Source: Terrimonas ginsenosidimutans
GTDB lineage: Bacteria > Bacteroidota > Bacteroidia > Chitinophagales > Chitinophagaceae
Direction: 5' to 3'
Length of the DNA: 64,000 nt
NCBI RefSeq assembly: GCF_022012415.1
Contig: NZ_JAKLTR010000012.1
Location: forward strand, 178,118 to 242,117
Shown here: in pieces, positions 16,944 through 25,753 of the stretch
Numbering within the stretch: position 1 is the stretch's first letter
How the letters are laid out: each line of letters begins with the position of its first letter
Translations under genes and position numbers: made by a program
The notes under the pieces: generated by a model
The model's input: the letters and a program-made list of their open reading frames with translations, nothing else
Told to the model about the DNA's origin: nothing
Databases searched by the model: none

Positions 16944-18569
16944 ATGCGTATGTCTTACGGGGAGTCATCGTCGAATATCAATAGCGAAACGATTGTAGAA
17001 GCGCTGTTTAACAGCATCCGGGAGAGCGCGGCGATCATATCGAAGAATGCAAACCAGCCGGTTTTCTGTAATGCTGCCTGGCGAAAAATGTTCGGGGCAG
17101 GCACTTCAGATCAACTGGCTTTTCATCAATTTAACCAATTGCGTAAGATCCCGCTTTCCGTCAGGGAACTGCAAATCCAGACCAGGATGATCGAAGAAAA
17201 AGGGGTTTTCACAGAGCAGGTCGAATATTTGTCTGCAAACAGTAAGCCTTTCCGGGGAGATACTACCATCCGTACCATGGCAAATAATGGTGATCTTTTC
17301 TACCTGATTGTCATTGACAGGATCGACAGCCTGAAAGAAAGCAAGCTAAGGCTGATCCGGAACAGGCAGGGATTCAACGTATTACTGGAATATGCCAGCA
17401 TTGGAATACTGGAGGTAAATCGTAACGCGGAGATCATCAACATCAATTTATTTGCACTGCGTCTTTTCGGATACAACAAACAAGACGTATTGAGTAAGAA
17501 TATCGAAATGCTGATCCCCCATCGTTTCCGTAATGATCACCAGCAGCACAGAGATCAGTATTTCAACCAGCCAGAGCACAGGCTTATGGGTATGGGAATA
17601 GACTTATATGCCTTAAAGAAAAATGGGGCGGAATTTCCTGTAGAGATCAGTTTATCAAATTACACATTTGATAATGAAAAACTCACCATTGCTTTTATCA
17701 GCGACATCTCTGTTCGGAAAAAGAATGAACAGGAAATCAGAAATTTGAACAATGCACTGGAGCAACCAGTTGAATCGAGAACAAAAGAACTGAAAAACGC
17801 GATCCACAACCTGGAGGTCTCCAAAGATGAACTTTCAAAATCCCTGCTAAAAGAGAGAGAATTAAGCGAGCTGAAATCAAGATTTATCTCGATGGCCTCT
17901 CATGAATTCAGAACACCGTTAAGCACTATCCTGTCCTCCGCATTTTTATTAGACCAATATAATACCGGCGAAGAACAACCGAAAAGAGAAAAACACATCA
18001 GGAGGATCGTATCATCAGCCAATATGCTGACAGATACATTGAATGATTTCCTCAGCGTGGGCATGATCGAAGAAGGAAAAATTCACACGAGGATCTCGGA
18101 AATAAATATTCAAAATGCAATTGGTTCGGCCATTGAAGAAATAACAGTGAACCTGAAAAAAGGCCAGAAGATCAGTTATATCCATGACGGGGATCTCTCG
18201 GTCAGGCTTGACCCTTCTCTGTTGAAACACATCATCATGAATCTTGTTTCAAATGCCAGTAAATTTTCTCCCGAGAATAGCATCATACAGATCCGTACGT
18301 CGACCCAGCAATATGTGCTGATGCTTTCAGTAAAGGATCAGGGAATTGGAATTTCCCGGGATGATCAGAAGCATTTAATGGAGCGCTTTTTTCGCGGCAC
18401 CAATGCTGTCAACATACAAGGTACGGGGATTGGCCTGCATATCGTAGCTAAATACGCCGAGCTTATGCACGGAAAGATTCAATGTATTAGTGAACTGAAA
18501 AAAGGAACAAAATTTATTCTCTCATTTAACTTAAATGAAACACCTGATGAAAAAGATCCTGCTAATTGA
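16944..18569 (+). CDS. PAS-domain sensor histidine kinase
   Basis: A 541-residue soluble histidine kinase; no transmembrane segment is visible. Two PAS-like domains cover about 12-125 and 140-262 (the second with IGILEVNRNAEIININLFAL and a PAC-like FPVEISLSNYTF). A short coiled coil leads to the dimerisation domain MASHEFRTPLSTIL with phospho-acceptor His 320. The ATPase domain shows the N box NLVSNASKF, DQGIGISRDD and GTGIGLHIVAKY. Its 3' end overlaps the response regulator gene by 23 bp, so they form one unit. The cytoplasmic PAS domains suggest an internal redox, oxygen or metabolite signal (inference). Confidence 0.92.
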   Translation: MRMSYGESSSNINSETIVEALFNSIRESAAIISKNANQPVFCNAAWRKMFGAGTSDQLAFHQFNQLRKIPLSVRELQIQTRMIEEKGVFTEQVEYLSANSKPFRGDTTIRTMANNGDLFYLIVIDRIDSLKESKLRLIRNRQGFNVLLEYASIGILEVNRNAEIININLFALRLFGYNKQDVLSKNIEMLIPHRFRNDHQQHRDQYFNQPEHRLMGMGIDLYALKKNGAEFPVEISLSNYTFDNEKLTIAFISDISVRKKNEQEIRNLNNALEQPVESRTKELKNAIHNLEVSKDELSKSLLKERELSELKSRFISMASHEFRTPLSTILSSAFLLDQYNTGEEQPKREKHIRRIVSSANMLTDTLNDFLSVGMIEEGKIHTRISEINIQNAIGSAIEEITVNLKKGQKISYIHDGDLSVRLDPSLLKHIIMNLVSNASKFSPENSIIQIRTSTQQYVLMLSVKDQGIGISRDDQKHLMERFFRGTNAVNIQGTGIGLHIVAKYAELMHGKIQCISELKKGTKFILSFNLNETPDEKDPAN

Positions 18570-19602
18570 AGACAATGAGAATATCCGCGCAAACACTTTG
18601 GAGATCCTTGAACTCTCCGGGTATGAGGTAATAGAAGCTGAGGAAGGTAAAACCGGCATTGTCAAAGCTATTCAGAATAAACCTGATCTTATTATTTGTG
18701 ATATCATGATGCCCGAGTTGGATGGATATGGCGTGCTGCGTGCCATTCAAAATAACGACACCATCAGGAATACACCGTTCATATTTCTTACGGCAAAAAC
18801 AGAGCATAGCGATTTCCGCAAAGGAATGGAATCGGGTGCAGATGATTATCTTACCAAGCCTTTTGACGGCAATGAACTGCTGAATGCCGTCAGTGTCCGT
18901 CTGAAAAAGATGGATCTCGCCCATGCAGAAGTTCAGCCTGGCATGAATACAGCTCAGCAATTGCCGGAGGTCTCATCCGGTAAAAAAGAATTCGAGAACC
19001 TGACCGTCGGCAGGAACATTAACCACTACGCAAAAAAGCAGGTCATTTATTCCGAGGGTAATCACCCCAACCGGCTTTACTATGTATTGAAGGGACAAAT
19101 CAAGGTATTCAAGACCAACGGAAACGGTAAGGAACTGGTGACTGATCTCTTCAGTGAAGGTGAGTTTTTGGGCCACACAGCACTGCTGGAAAACTCAGCC
19201 TATAAAGATACTGCCGCTGCCCTCGAGGATGCTGAACTTGCAGTCATTCCAAAAGAAGATTTCGATAAACTGATAGACTGCTACCCGGAAATAGCTAAGA
19301 AATTCATCCAGCTGCTCGCCAGGAATATCTCCGATAAAGAACTGCAGCTTTTAAAACTGGCGTATAGTTCCCTGCGAAAAAAGGTTGCCAATGCACTGTT
19401 GCTGATCCAGAAGAAACACAAGGGAAGTTCCAGAGACTTTACGATTGAATTGAGCCGGCAAAACCTGTCCAACATAGCCGGTACAGCCACTGAATCGCTG
19501 ATACGAACATTAACTGACTTCAAAAATGAAAACCTGATAGACATACAGGAGGGATGCATCTCTATCCTCAATCAGAAGAAACTGGAGAATCTGCCTGATT
19601 GA
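18547..19602 (+). CDS. Response regulator fused to a Crp-type transcription factor
   Basis: A 351-residue fusion: receiver domain (1-120; phospho-acceptor Asp 52 in DLIICDIMMPE, conserved TKPF), linker, cyclic-nucleotide-binding-like beta barrel (about 140-255, with VIYSEGNHPNRLYYVLKGQI) and a C-terminal Crp-type helix-turn-helix (about 270-345, recognition helix around TATESLIRTLTDF). The start chosen is the ATG before KKILLIEDNEN; an ATG four codons upstream is possible. The overlap with the kinase gene predicts coupled translation. As a phosphorylation-controlled Crp-family factor at the end of the stress island it is one of two candidates for reading the TGAC-N4-GTCA sites; the other is the Crp at 21244. 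Confidence 0.9.
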   Translation: MKKILLIEDNENIRANTLEILELSGYEVIEAEEGKTGIVKAIQNKPDLIICDIMMPELDGYGVLRAIQNNDTIRNTPFIFLTAKTEHSDFRKGMESGADDYLTKPFDGNELLNAVSVRLKKMDLAHAEVQPGMNTAQQLPEVSSGKKEFENLTVGRNINHYAKKQVIYSEGNHPNRLYYVLKGQIKVFKTNGNGKELVTDLFSEGEFLGHTALLENSAYKDTAAALEDAELAVIPKEDFDKLIDCYPEIAKKFIQLLARNISDKELQLLKLAYSSLRKKVANALLLIQKKHKGSSRDFTIELSRQNLSNIAGTATESLIRTLTDFKNENLIDIQEGCISILNQKKLENLPD

Positions 19603-19606
19603 ATAA

Positions 19607-19895
19607 CCAATGTCGTTTAGAGATCCTCCTACAGTAGCTAGATGGCTGATGACCGATGGCCGAGTGCCGCATTTTGATGGAAGCTATTACTGCAAATTGG
19701 TATAGGGTATTGACACTAGTAGGTATATTTATTTTCGGCCAACGGCCATCGGTCATCGGCCATCGGTCATCGGCCATCGGTCATCGGCCATCGGTCATCG
19801 GCCATCGGTCATCGGCCATCGGCCATCGGTCATCGGCCATCGGTCATCGGCCATCGAATGAACTTTCGGGAAATTCCATAACTAAATGACATCGG
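19607..19895. repeat. Family C element with 16 tandem heptamers
   Basis: The ends are inverted copies: CCAATGTCGTTTAG (19607-19620) against CTAAATGACATCGG (19882-19895), 12 of 14 matching. Inside, GATGACCGATGGCC (19648-19661) is complementary to the array at 19744-19855, which is exactly 16 heptamers alternating GGCCATC and GGTCATC, with one place (19814-19827) where GGCCATC is doubled. The element starts five bases after the response regulator stop. Copy 1 at 10398 has the same plan with only one arm, so the array looks like an expanded hairpin arm. Both strands are open through the array, giving low-complexity frames that I do not call genes. Confidence 0.9.
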
Positions 19896-20072
19896 ATTGA
19901 GTGCACAATTACAGAGTCATTTGACCTCGTCATGAAGCATCTCATTTCCGGTCACAGTTGCCTCTATTGTTGTCATATAACCAACCTTTATTTGCACGGC
20001 CCTCCCGGATTTCCGGTAACTGGATTGCATGCCGTAACGCCTTCGGTCCAAGGGCCCGGACATTGACTCTTC

Positions 20073-20450
20073 TCAGAAATTATGTAAGGCGAAGCGATTG
20101 AACCTGTTCGCCAGATCATCGAATTTTGTCTTTGCCGCTTCGATCCTTGAAGTGATACTCTTGCGGCTGGCAAGCACCGCATCAATCGTCAATCTCCCCA
20201 CAGATTCTAGTTTTATCGAAGACTCAAAACCTGCTATAGCATTCCTTAACACCCTGATCAGATCATCCTGGTCAATAAATTTGTTCTGAAAATCTTCTGT
20301 TTCATCCAACAACTCCTGGCTTAACTTGTGTTGAAGTAGTTCAGACAGCCGGGCCTTCATACGAACGTTTCCCTCCGTCATGAATTTCAGACTGTTCTTC
20401 CAGTTGTCGCTTTCGAATTCCAACTGTTTTATTTTAATTGTCGATAACAT
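20073..20450 (-). CDS. Hypothetical helical protein
   Basis: A 125-residue soluble protein without hydrophobic segments or a known motif. It is almost entirely helical in appearance, rich in charged residues and leucine (LLQHKLSQELLDETEDFQNK, ITSRIEAAKTKFDDLANRF), and probably forms a coiled coil. It stands alone between two repeat-rich intergenic stretches. I do not recognise the family. Length and balanced composition make it likely to be real. Confidence 0.55.
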   Translation of the reverse strand: MLSTIKIKQLEFESDNWKNSLKFMTEGNVRMKARLSELLQHKLSQELLDETEDFQNKFIDQDDLIRVLRNAIAGFESSIKLESVGRLTIDAVLASRKSITSRIEAAKTKFDDLANRFNRFALHNF

Positions 20451-21160
20451 TGCATCTCATTTAATCTTCCTCATTCTTCAGGGCCTTACAAAAGTACAGT
20501 TCGTTCTACAGTTTGAAAACGACTGCCGTCAATGGGTTTGCTGACACTGGTCAGGCTGCAGAATGCGGATCATGTTGAAAAGTTGGGGGATGGTCTGCAA
20601 AATGGCTTGGGTTGAAATGTTCCGGATGAGCATCGCTCGTATAAACTTCTGCCGGCCCTTCCACCGTAGCGAAGCGGAGTAGGGAACCTGGGCCAGTCGC
20701 TCAAAAGATTTATCACCCTCGGCGTGTCAGCTTGTCACCATTTTTCACTGCCTGAAATCCCGTCAAACTTTGGACGGCCAAAGGACGACCAAGAGACGAA
20801 CTAACGACGACCAACAACCATTTCAAAAACACGCGAAGTTTGACCCTGAATGATTATCATCAGCAACACATCAGCTGGCTTCGCGTGCCAGAATGTCGTA
20901 TCTACGGAGCAAATATCGCTTCAAGGCGTGCTCACGTTTTTGGTGCCCGATCAGACAGCTATCGCTTAAAAACCTGTAAGTGGACAAGTGATAATAACCC
21001 GTTTGCAGAATACCGGCAAGCCTGATTACATCAGGCGGGGAACCGAAGCAAAAGCAAAAACTTTAAACTTTTAAACCATTAAACATTTAAACAACCATCC
21101 CACAACTTTTACGCTTGATCCCAGAATGCCGCGTTTTGTAATTTTCCGGTAAGATCTGTG
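20451..21160. other. Repeat-rich intergenic region with a possible gene remnant
   Basis: About 700 bp without an intact gene. On the minus strand, 20700-20551 is open for 49 codons and reads like protein (GPAEVYTSDAHPEHFNPSHF), but it has no ATG and is closed upstream by a stop, so it may be a remnant or a dispersed repeat. A 9-bp inverted repeat, CACGCGAAG (20830-20838) and CTTCGCGTG (20879-20887), lies further on. A run of AT-rich quasi-repeats (AAACTTTTAAACCATTAAAC) is at about 21060-21095. Confidence 0.4.
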
Positions 21161-21202
21161 TAACTTAAGTCACGCAGGCCTGTTCATTCAGCAATATTTT
21201 TG
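21161..21202 (+). promoter_or_regulatory. crp promoter with Crp/Fnr-type site
   Basis: TAACTTAAGTCA (21161-21172, one base from TGAC-N4-GTCA) is centred 32 bp upstream of a full -7 box TATTTTTG (21195-21202, 6 of 6 positions). This suggests that the regulator gene is controlled by itself or by a related Crp-type protein. Confidence 0.6.
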
Positions 21203-21243
21203 CAGTCAAAAGAATACAAAAGAATTAACGCATACTACCTCAA

Positions 21244-21888
21244 ATGACTACCGCACAACTAACTAAAAGCTTCCCTGGACTAGAACGGGCATTGTATGAA
21301 GAACTCGGTAAGGAAGGCCAATTAAAAGAGTTCAGGGAGGGAGAGATCATTCTCCGGAAAGGACAGTTCATCCGCTCAGCCGTTCTGCTGCTTGAAGGAA
21401 CCATCAAACTTTACCAGGAGGACGAAGACGGAGGTGAATTTTTCATGTATTATATCCAGCCTGGTGAAGCCTGTGCGGTTTCAATGATCTGCAGCCATGA
21501 ACAGGAGACCAGCAGTGTTCTGGCAACTGCGGCAACAGACTCGACCGTACTTCTTATACCGCTTTCCTGTATGGATCAATGGATGAGCCACTACAAAAGC
21601 TGGAGGCAGTTCGTCATACAGGCCTACCGCTCGAGATACCAGGAATTGCTGAATACGATAAGTGAGATCGCATTCCGCAATATGGATGACCGCCTGGAAT
21701 TCTATCTGCGGAAGCAGGTGAAACAATTCGGGAAGATCATCAGGTTCACCCACCAGGAGATCGCTAACGATCTTAACTCATCGCGTGAAGTGATCAGCCG
21801 CCTGATGAAAAAGATGGAAAACAATGGATGGGTGATCCTTCACCGAAACTCCATTGAATGGATAAAAGATGATTTTAACGCGGCGTGA
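21244..21888 (+). CDS. Crp/Fnr family transcriptional regulator (sulfur cluster)
   Basis: A 214-residue regulator with the N-terminal effector barrel (about 15-130; GEIILRKGQFIRSAVLLLEG) and a C-terminal winged helix (about 145-210). The recognition helix contains SSREVISRLMKK, with E and R in the positions that read bases in CRP and FNR. No four-cysteine iron-sulfur cluster motif is present at the N-terminus, so it is not a classic FNR; two cysteines lie in ACAVSMICSHEQ. It is followed by tauE, a persulfide dioxygenase and YeeE genes, all on the same strand with matching operators, so it likely controls the sulfur response (inference). Confidence 0.9.
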   Translation: MTTAQLTKSFPGLERALYEELGKEGQLKEFREGEIILRKGQFIRSAVLLLEGTIKLYQEDEDGGEFFMYYIQPGEACAVSMICSHEQETSSVLATAATDSTVLLIPLSCMDQWMSHYKSWRQFVIQAYRSRYQELLNTISEIAFRNMDDRLEFYLRKQVKQFGKIIRFTHQEIANDLNSSREVISRLMKKMENNGWVILHRNSIEWIKDDFNAA

Positions 21889-21928
21889 CAATAGTCACTG
21901 AAGAACGATCCGTTCTGTGTGATCTTGC
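21886..21928 (+). promoter_or_regulatory. tauE promoter with perfect Crp/Fnr-type site
   Basis: TGACAATAGTCA (21886-21897) is a perfect TGAC-N4-GTCA and extends to GTGAC-N4-GTCAC; it overlaps the stop codon of the crp gene. Its centre is 33 bp upstream of GATCTTGC (21921-21928), a weak -7 box (3 of 6 positions; GATCTTG resembles GATCTTTG at 22782). Confidence 0.55.
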
Positions 21929-21943
21929 AGCATAATCTTGATC

Positions 21944-22735
21944 ATGGAAATAATCGGATATGTTGCTGCAGTGCTCATTGGACTGTCTTTAGGCCTGATC
22001 GGTGGCGGGGGCTCAATTATGACCATGCCGGTGTTGGTTTACCTGTTCCGCGTTCCTCCCATGCTGGCCACTTCTTATTCTCTGATCGTTGTAGGCATTA
22101 TCAGCCTTTTCGGGTTTGCCGGGCACCTGAAAAGAAAGACCGTATCAGTACAAACCGGCCTTTTATTCGGTACCGCCTCTGTTATTTCAATCTTCCTGAC
22201 AAGACATTTTCTCCTTCCGGCGATCCCTTCTGTTATCTTGAGGACAGGCAACACCATCATCCATTTCAGCACACTGACCATGATCCTGTTCGCCCTGCTG
22301 ATGATCGCAGCGGCTATTGCGATGATCTTTCAGCGGGCCAGGCCGGACGAGAAGGAACATTCAACAAAGAAACGTCCCGTATTGCTTTTGGTATACGGAG
22401 GACTTATCGGGCTGACCACCGGCCTACTGGGCGCCGGCGGCGGATTCCTGCTGATCCCGGCACTTGTATTGTTTGCACGGTTGCCAATGAAGGAGGCCAT
22501 TGGTACATCCCTGATGATCATCACACTGAATTCCTTTTTCGGCATGCTGGCAGATCTTGGTCATGTTCATCTGGACATGGCACTATTACTGCGCATTACC
22601 CTTGTTGCCACTGGCGGACTCGCAGCTGGTATGTATCTCGGGCGATTTATCCAATCTTCCCGGTTGAAATTGGGTTTCGCGGTTTTCGTATTGCTGATGG
22701 GCGCCTATATGCTGATCACAGAACTGATCAAATAA
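21944..22735 (+). CDS. TauE/SafE family sulfite/anion exporter
   Basis: A 263-residue inner membrane protein with about eight transmembrane segments and the two-fold repeat of the TauE/SafE family: IGLSLGLIGGGGSIMTMPVL near the start and GLIGLTTGLLGAGGGFLLIP in the middle, each a glycine-rich loop. Family members export sulfite, sulfoacetate or related C-S compounds. A TTG start six bases earlier is possible, but ATG 21944 is preferred. It lies between the crp gene and the persulfide dioxygenase gene and has its own predicted operator, so it probably removes sulfite made by the downstream enzyme (inference). Confidence 0.9.
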   Translation: MEIIGYVAAVLIGLSLGLIGGGGSIMTMPVLVYLFRVPPMLATSYSLIVVGIISLFGFAGHLKRKTVSVQTGLLFGTASVISIFLTRHFLLPAIPSVILRTGNTIIHFSTLTMILFALLMIAAAIAMIFQRARPDEKEHSTKKRPVLLLVYGGLIGLTTGLLGAGGGFLLIPALVLFARLPMKEAIGTSLMIITLNSFFGMLADLGHVHLDMALLLRITLVATGGLAAGMYLGRFIQSSRLKLGFAVFVLLMGAYMLITELIK

Positions 22736-22746
22736 ATTATTCAATG

Positions 22747-22789
22747 TGACATAAGTCATAGATAAGCTTTGCCAGTCAATCGATCTTTG
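22747..22789 (+). promoter_or_regulatory. Persulfide dioxygenase promoter with perfect Crp/Fnr-type site
   Basis: TGACATAAGTCA (22747-22758) sits in TGTGA-N6-TCATA, close to the general CRP consensus. Its centre is 33 bp upstream of the -7 box GATCTTTG (22782-22789, 5 of 6 positions), which would put it near -40 relative to the transcription start. Confidence 0.6.
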
Positions 22790-22809
22790 GAAATATAAAA
22801 TATGTTATT

Positions 22810-24231
22810 ATGAAAATAGAACAGATCTATACAGGATGCCTTGCTCACGGTGCCTACTATATCGAAAGTGATGGAGAAGCCGCCATCGTTGATCCGCTAC
22901 GGGAAGTAGATCCCTATATCAAAAAAGCGGCGCACAATGGAGCAACGATCAAATACGTACTGGAAACCCATTTTCATGCGGATTTCGTTTCCGGCCATCT
23001 CGATCTTGCAAAGAAAACCGGTGCGAAGATCGTTTACGGCCCCACTGCAGAACCGGCTTTTGATTTCTATCCTGCCTGGGACGAGGAAGAACTGCCCTTA
23101 GGCAAAATAAAGATCCGCGTGATCCATACCCCCGGCCATACTATGGAAAGCACCTGTTATCTCGTACTGAATGAGAACGGAAAAGAAGTTGCACTCTTCA
23201 GCGGAGACACGCTCTTTATCGGAGATGTGGGCCGCCCTGATCTTGCGCAGAAAGTGAACGCCACCCTCACCCCCGAAAAGCTGGCCGGTCATCTCTATGA
23301 TTCCCTGCAGGAAAAGATACTGCCACTGCCGGATGACGTGATCATTTATCCCGGACATGGCGCCGGTAGCGCCTGCGGAAAAAATATGAGCAGCGAAACA
23401 ACCGATACGTTGGGGCATCAGAAAAAAGTGAACTATGCATTAAGGCCCGGACTTGCCAAAGAAACATTCATCAGGGAACTAAATGAAGGGCTCGTTCCCT
23501 CTCCTGCTTATTTTCCAGCTAACGTACTCATGAACCTTCGCGGCTATGAAAGTATGGACCAGATCCTGCTGCGAGGCCTCAACCCGCTTGATCCCGCTGC
23601 ATTTGAACAGCTAGCCAATGAACAGGATGCACTGATCCTGGATACAAGATCCGCGGACGCATTTGCAGAAGCGTTTGTCCCGGGTTCGATCAATATCGGG
23701 CTGGATGGTTCATTCGCACCATGGGTCGGCACGCTGATCACAGATATCCGTCAGCCGATCTTGCTGGTGGCAGATGAAGGGCGTGCAGAAGAAGTGATCA
23801 TCCGGCTCAGCCGTGTGGGATATGATCATGTACTTGGTTATCTCGAAGGCGGACTTACTGCATGGATCAAAGAAGCTAAAGAAACGGATCATATAGAAAG
23901 AGTCAACGCAACACAACTGTCCGGCATCGTATCATCAGGCTTACCTGCCAACATACTGGATGTCAGAAAAAGAAGCGAGTTCCTCAGCGAACATGTAGTT
24001 GGAGCAACCAACATACCGCTTGATTTTATCAACGAAGAAACCAGCACACTGGATAAACACAAAAAATGGTTTGTTCATTGCGCAGGAGGCTATCGCTCCA
24101 TGATATTCACCTCGATCCTCCGTGCCCGCGGATACCGCAACCTGGTAGATGTGCGTGGCGGTTTTAAATCCCTTAAGGAACAGGGAACTTTAAAATTGAC
24201 AGAGTATGTTTGTCCTACAACGATGTTATGA
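22810..24231 (+). CDS. Persulfide dioxygenase-rhodanese fusion (CstB-like)
   Basis: A 473-residue cytoplasmic enzyme. The N-terminal metallo-beta-lactamase domain (1-240) has HFHADFVSGH (His 54, His 56, Asp 58), then HTPGHTMEST and the iron-ligand Asp in LFSGDTLFIGDVGRPDL, as in ETHE1-type persulfide dioxygenases. A first rhodanese domain (about 260-355) lacks a catalytic cysteine (LLVADEGRAEE), and a second (about 370-465) has the active loop CAGGYRS with Cys 424. This domain order is that of CstB, which oxidises low-molecular-weight persulfides to thiosulfate. With the flanking TauE and YeeE transporters it forms a reactive-sulfur detoxification unit. Confidence 0.92.
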   Translation: MKIEQIYTGCLAHGAYYIESDGEAAIVDPLREVDPYIKKAAHNGATIKYVLETHFHADFVSGHLDLAKKTGAKIVYGPTAEPAFDFYPAWDEEELPLGKIKIRVIHTPGHTMESTCYLVLNENGKEVALFSGDTLFIGDVGRPDLAQKVNATLTPEKLAGHLYDSLQEKILPLPDDVIIYPGHGAGSACGKNMSSETTDTLGHQKKVNYALRPGLAKETFIRELNEGLVPSPAYFPANVLMNLRGYESMDQILLRGLNPLDPAAFEQLANEQDALILDTRSADAFAEAFVPGSINIGLDGSFAPWVGTLITDIRQPILLVADEGRAEEVIIRLSRVGYDHVLGYLEGGLTAWIKEAKETDHIERVNATQLSGIVSSGLPANILDVRKRSEFLSEHVVGATNIPLDFINEETSTLDKHKKWFVHCAGGYRSMIFTSILRARGYRNLVDVRGGFKSLKEQGTLKLTEYVCPTTML

Positions 24232-24421
24232 TAACGGACGTTTGCCGTATCGTGGGAATAAGGTTGAGGTTTCACGGGTTTGATAGATCATACAAGTCTA
24301 TGTTTGAAAATGAAACTGACCCTATAAAGCCTCATGAACATATGGAAACTATCAACCTATGGAACCTGCGAAACCTCGTTAGCGTTGAATAGCGAACTGT
24401 ATTTACAAAACAACTTCCTTT

Positions 24422-24985
24422 ATGACAGATTTCCTGAAACATCCCTGGCCCTGGTATGTGGCCGGGCCGCTGATAGGACTGATGGTGCCCGCATTGCTCC
24501 TGATAGGTAATAAGCATTTTGGCATCTCAGCGAACCTGCGTCATATCTGTGCAGCCTGTATTCCTGCAAAGATCCCTTTCTTTCAATATAACTGGCGGAA
24601 AGAGAGCTGGAACCTCTTTTTTGTAGCCGGGATATTCGTTGGCGCAGTGATCGCTTCCAACCTGCTCCGCGATCCTGATCCGCTTGTAATAGCCCCGGCT
24701 TTAAGCGAGGAAATGGACAGCTACCATCTGGCTCAGACGGGCACGCTATTACCGGCCGGTCTTTTTTCCTGGAACAGCTTACTGACGTTAAGAGGATTGG
24801 TGATCATGGTCATTGGCGGATTCCTGGTTGGCTTTGGTACACGCTATGCCGGCGGCTGTACCTCGGGCCATGCGATCCTGGGATTAAGTACCCTTCAATG
24901 GCCATCGCTGGTTGCGACTATTATGTTCATGGCTGGAGGCTTTATCACGGCAAACCTGCTTCTCCCCGTCATTTTGAAACTATAA
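24422..24985 (+). CDS. YeeE/YedE family transporter, first half
   Basis: A 187-residue membrane protein with about four transmembrane helices and the family signature [20 protein letters not shown], whose cysteine is used for thiosulfate relay in YeeE proteins. A second cysteine pair, ICAACIP, lies near residue 42. It is paired with the next gene, the two together corresponding to one full YeeE/YedE transporter. It starts 190 bp after the persulfide dioxygenase gene; that gap shows no other gene and no perfect operator. Likely carries thiosulfate or a related sulfur ion across the inner membrane. Confidence 0.88.
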   Translation: MTDFLKHPWPWYVAGPLIGLMVPALLLIGNKHFGISANLRHICAACIPAKIPFFQYNWRKESWNLFFVAGIFVGAVIASNLLRDPDPLVIAPALSEEMDSYHLAQTGTLLPAGLFSWNSLLTLRGLVIMVIGGFLVGFGTRYAGGCTSGHAILGLSTLQWPSLVATIMFMAGGFITANLLLPVILKL

Positions 24986-25021
24986 CCAATACGATCACGT
25001 CTTTCCATAGATAATAATACT

Positions 25022-25525
25022 ATGATACAAACAAAGAACAACGATCAGCATGATTTTGAGGTGCGTTCACAAGACACCATTTGCATAAATGAATCAACGC
25101 AACAACATCCCTGGTGGTACAACATGAAGTATCTTGCGGCAGGAATACTACTAGGTATCGTATTTGTCAAAGCGGAGATCATTTCCTGGTACAGGATCCA
25201 GGAAATGTTCCGTCTTCAGAACGTTCACATGTATGGAGTGATTGGGTCTGCTGTTGCAACAGGAATGTTATCCGTGTGGCTGATCAAACGCTTCCGAATC
25301 AAAACAATCTATGGCGAACCAATTGTTTTTCATCCAAAAAAATTCAATAAGGGGCAGATATACGGCGGCCTGCTTTTTGGCGCAGGTTGGGCGTTAACGG
25401 GTGCTTGCCCCGGCCCTTTATTCGCACAGATCGGTACAGGCGCAACGGTAGTAATCGTTGTATTGTTAAGCGCAGTGGCGGGTACATGGGTATATGGAAG
25501 ATTGCGTGAGAAGCTGCCGCATTAG
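25022..25525 (+). CDS. YeeE/YedE family transporter, second half
   Basis: A 167-residue membrane protein with a 40-residue hydrophilic start and four hydrophobic helices. The signature GAGWALTGACPGPLFAQIG with its cysteine marks the C-terminal half of YeeE/YedE transporters (DUF6691-type subunit). It begins 36 bp after the first half and closes the sulfur cluster. The 6-bp hairpin AGACAC-N8-GTGTCT just after its stop (25532-25551) may end transcription. Confidence 0.88.
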   Translation: MIQTKNNDQHDFEVRSQDTICINESTQQHPWWYNMKYLAAGILLGIVFVKAEIISWYRIQEMFRLQNVHMYGVIGSAVATGMLSVWLIKRFRIKTIYGEPIVFHPKKFNKGQIYGGLLFGAGWALTGACPGPLFAQIGTGATVVIVVLLSAVAGTWVYGRLREKLPH

Positions 25526-25590
25526 ATTTTAAGACACCTCGGTGCGTGTCTCACCATAGCCTAGCCGTCAACTTTAGGTTTGGTTCGTGT

Positions 25591-25685
25591 AGAAGGAACG
25601 CGGTGGATGCGGCGATACACAGCGAGCGCCGCAAAATACAAGGTATTGTATGGCTGTTTTCGCTGCGTATCGCCGTTTTCCTTCT
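25591..25685. repeat. Family A GC-rich palindromic repeat, copy 1
   Basis: AGAAGGAACGCGGTGGATGC and the following GGCGATACACAGCGAG form the left arm (25591-25626). CGCTGCGTATCGCCG and TTTTCCTTCT form the right arm (25661-25685). The loop holds an internal perfect hairpin ATACAA-GGTA-TTGTAT (25636-25651). The same GCAACGATACGCAGCGAGCG-type core recurs at 27397 and the element start recurs at 63971. Confidence 0.8.
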
Positions 25686-25753
25686 ATGCTGGTTCTACTG
25701 TGACGGCGTGCAATTGATTCGTTTAAATTGAGGGAATTCGAGGGATTTTGCCC

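Noticed and set aside
19744..19855. Possible CRISPR array
   Set aside because: Units are 7 bp with no spacers and no cas genes; it is a simple tandem array.
19656..19889. Reading frames of repeated SAIGHRP-type residues through the heptamer array
   Set aside because: The repetitive protein is explained by the DNA repeat; both strands are open and no start context exists.
21919..22749. A 276-codon plus-strand frame overlapping tauE
   Set aside because: It is rich in His, Arg and Cys in the manner of an out-of-frame reading; the overlapping frame is a clear TauE/SafE membrane protein.
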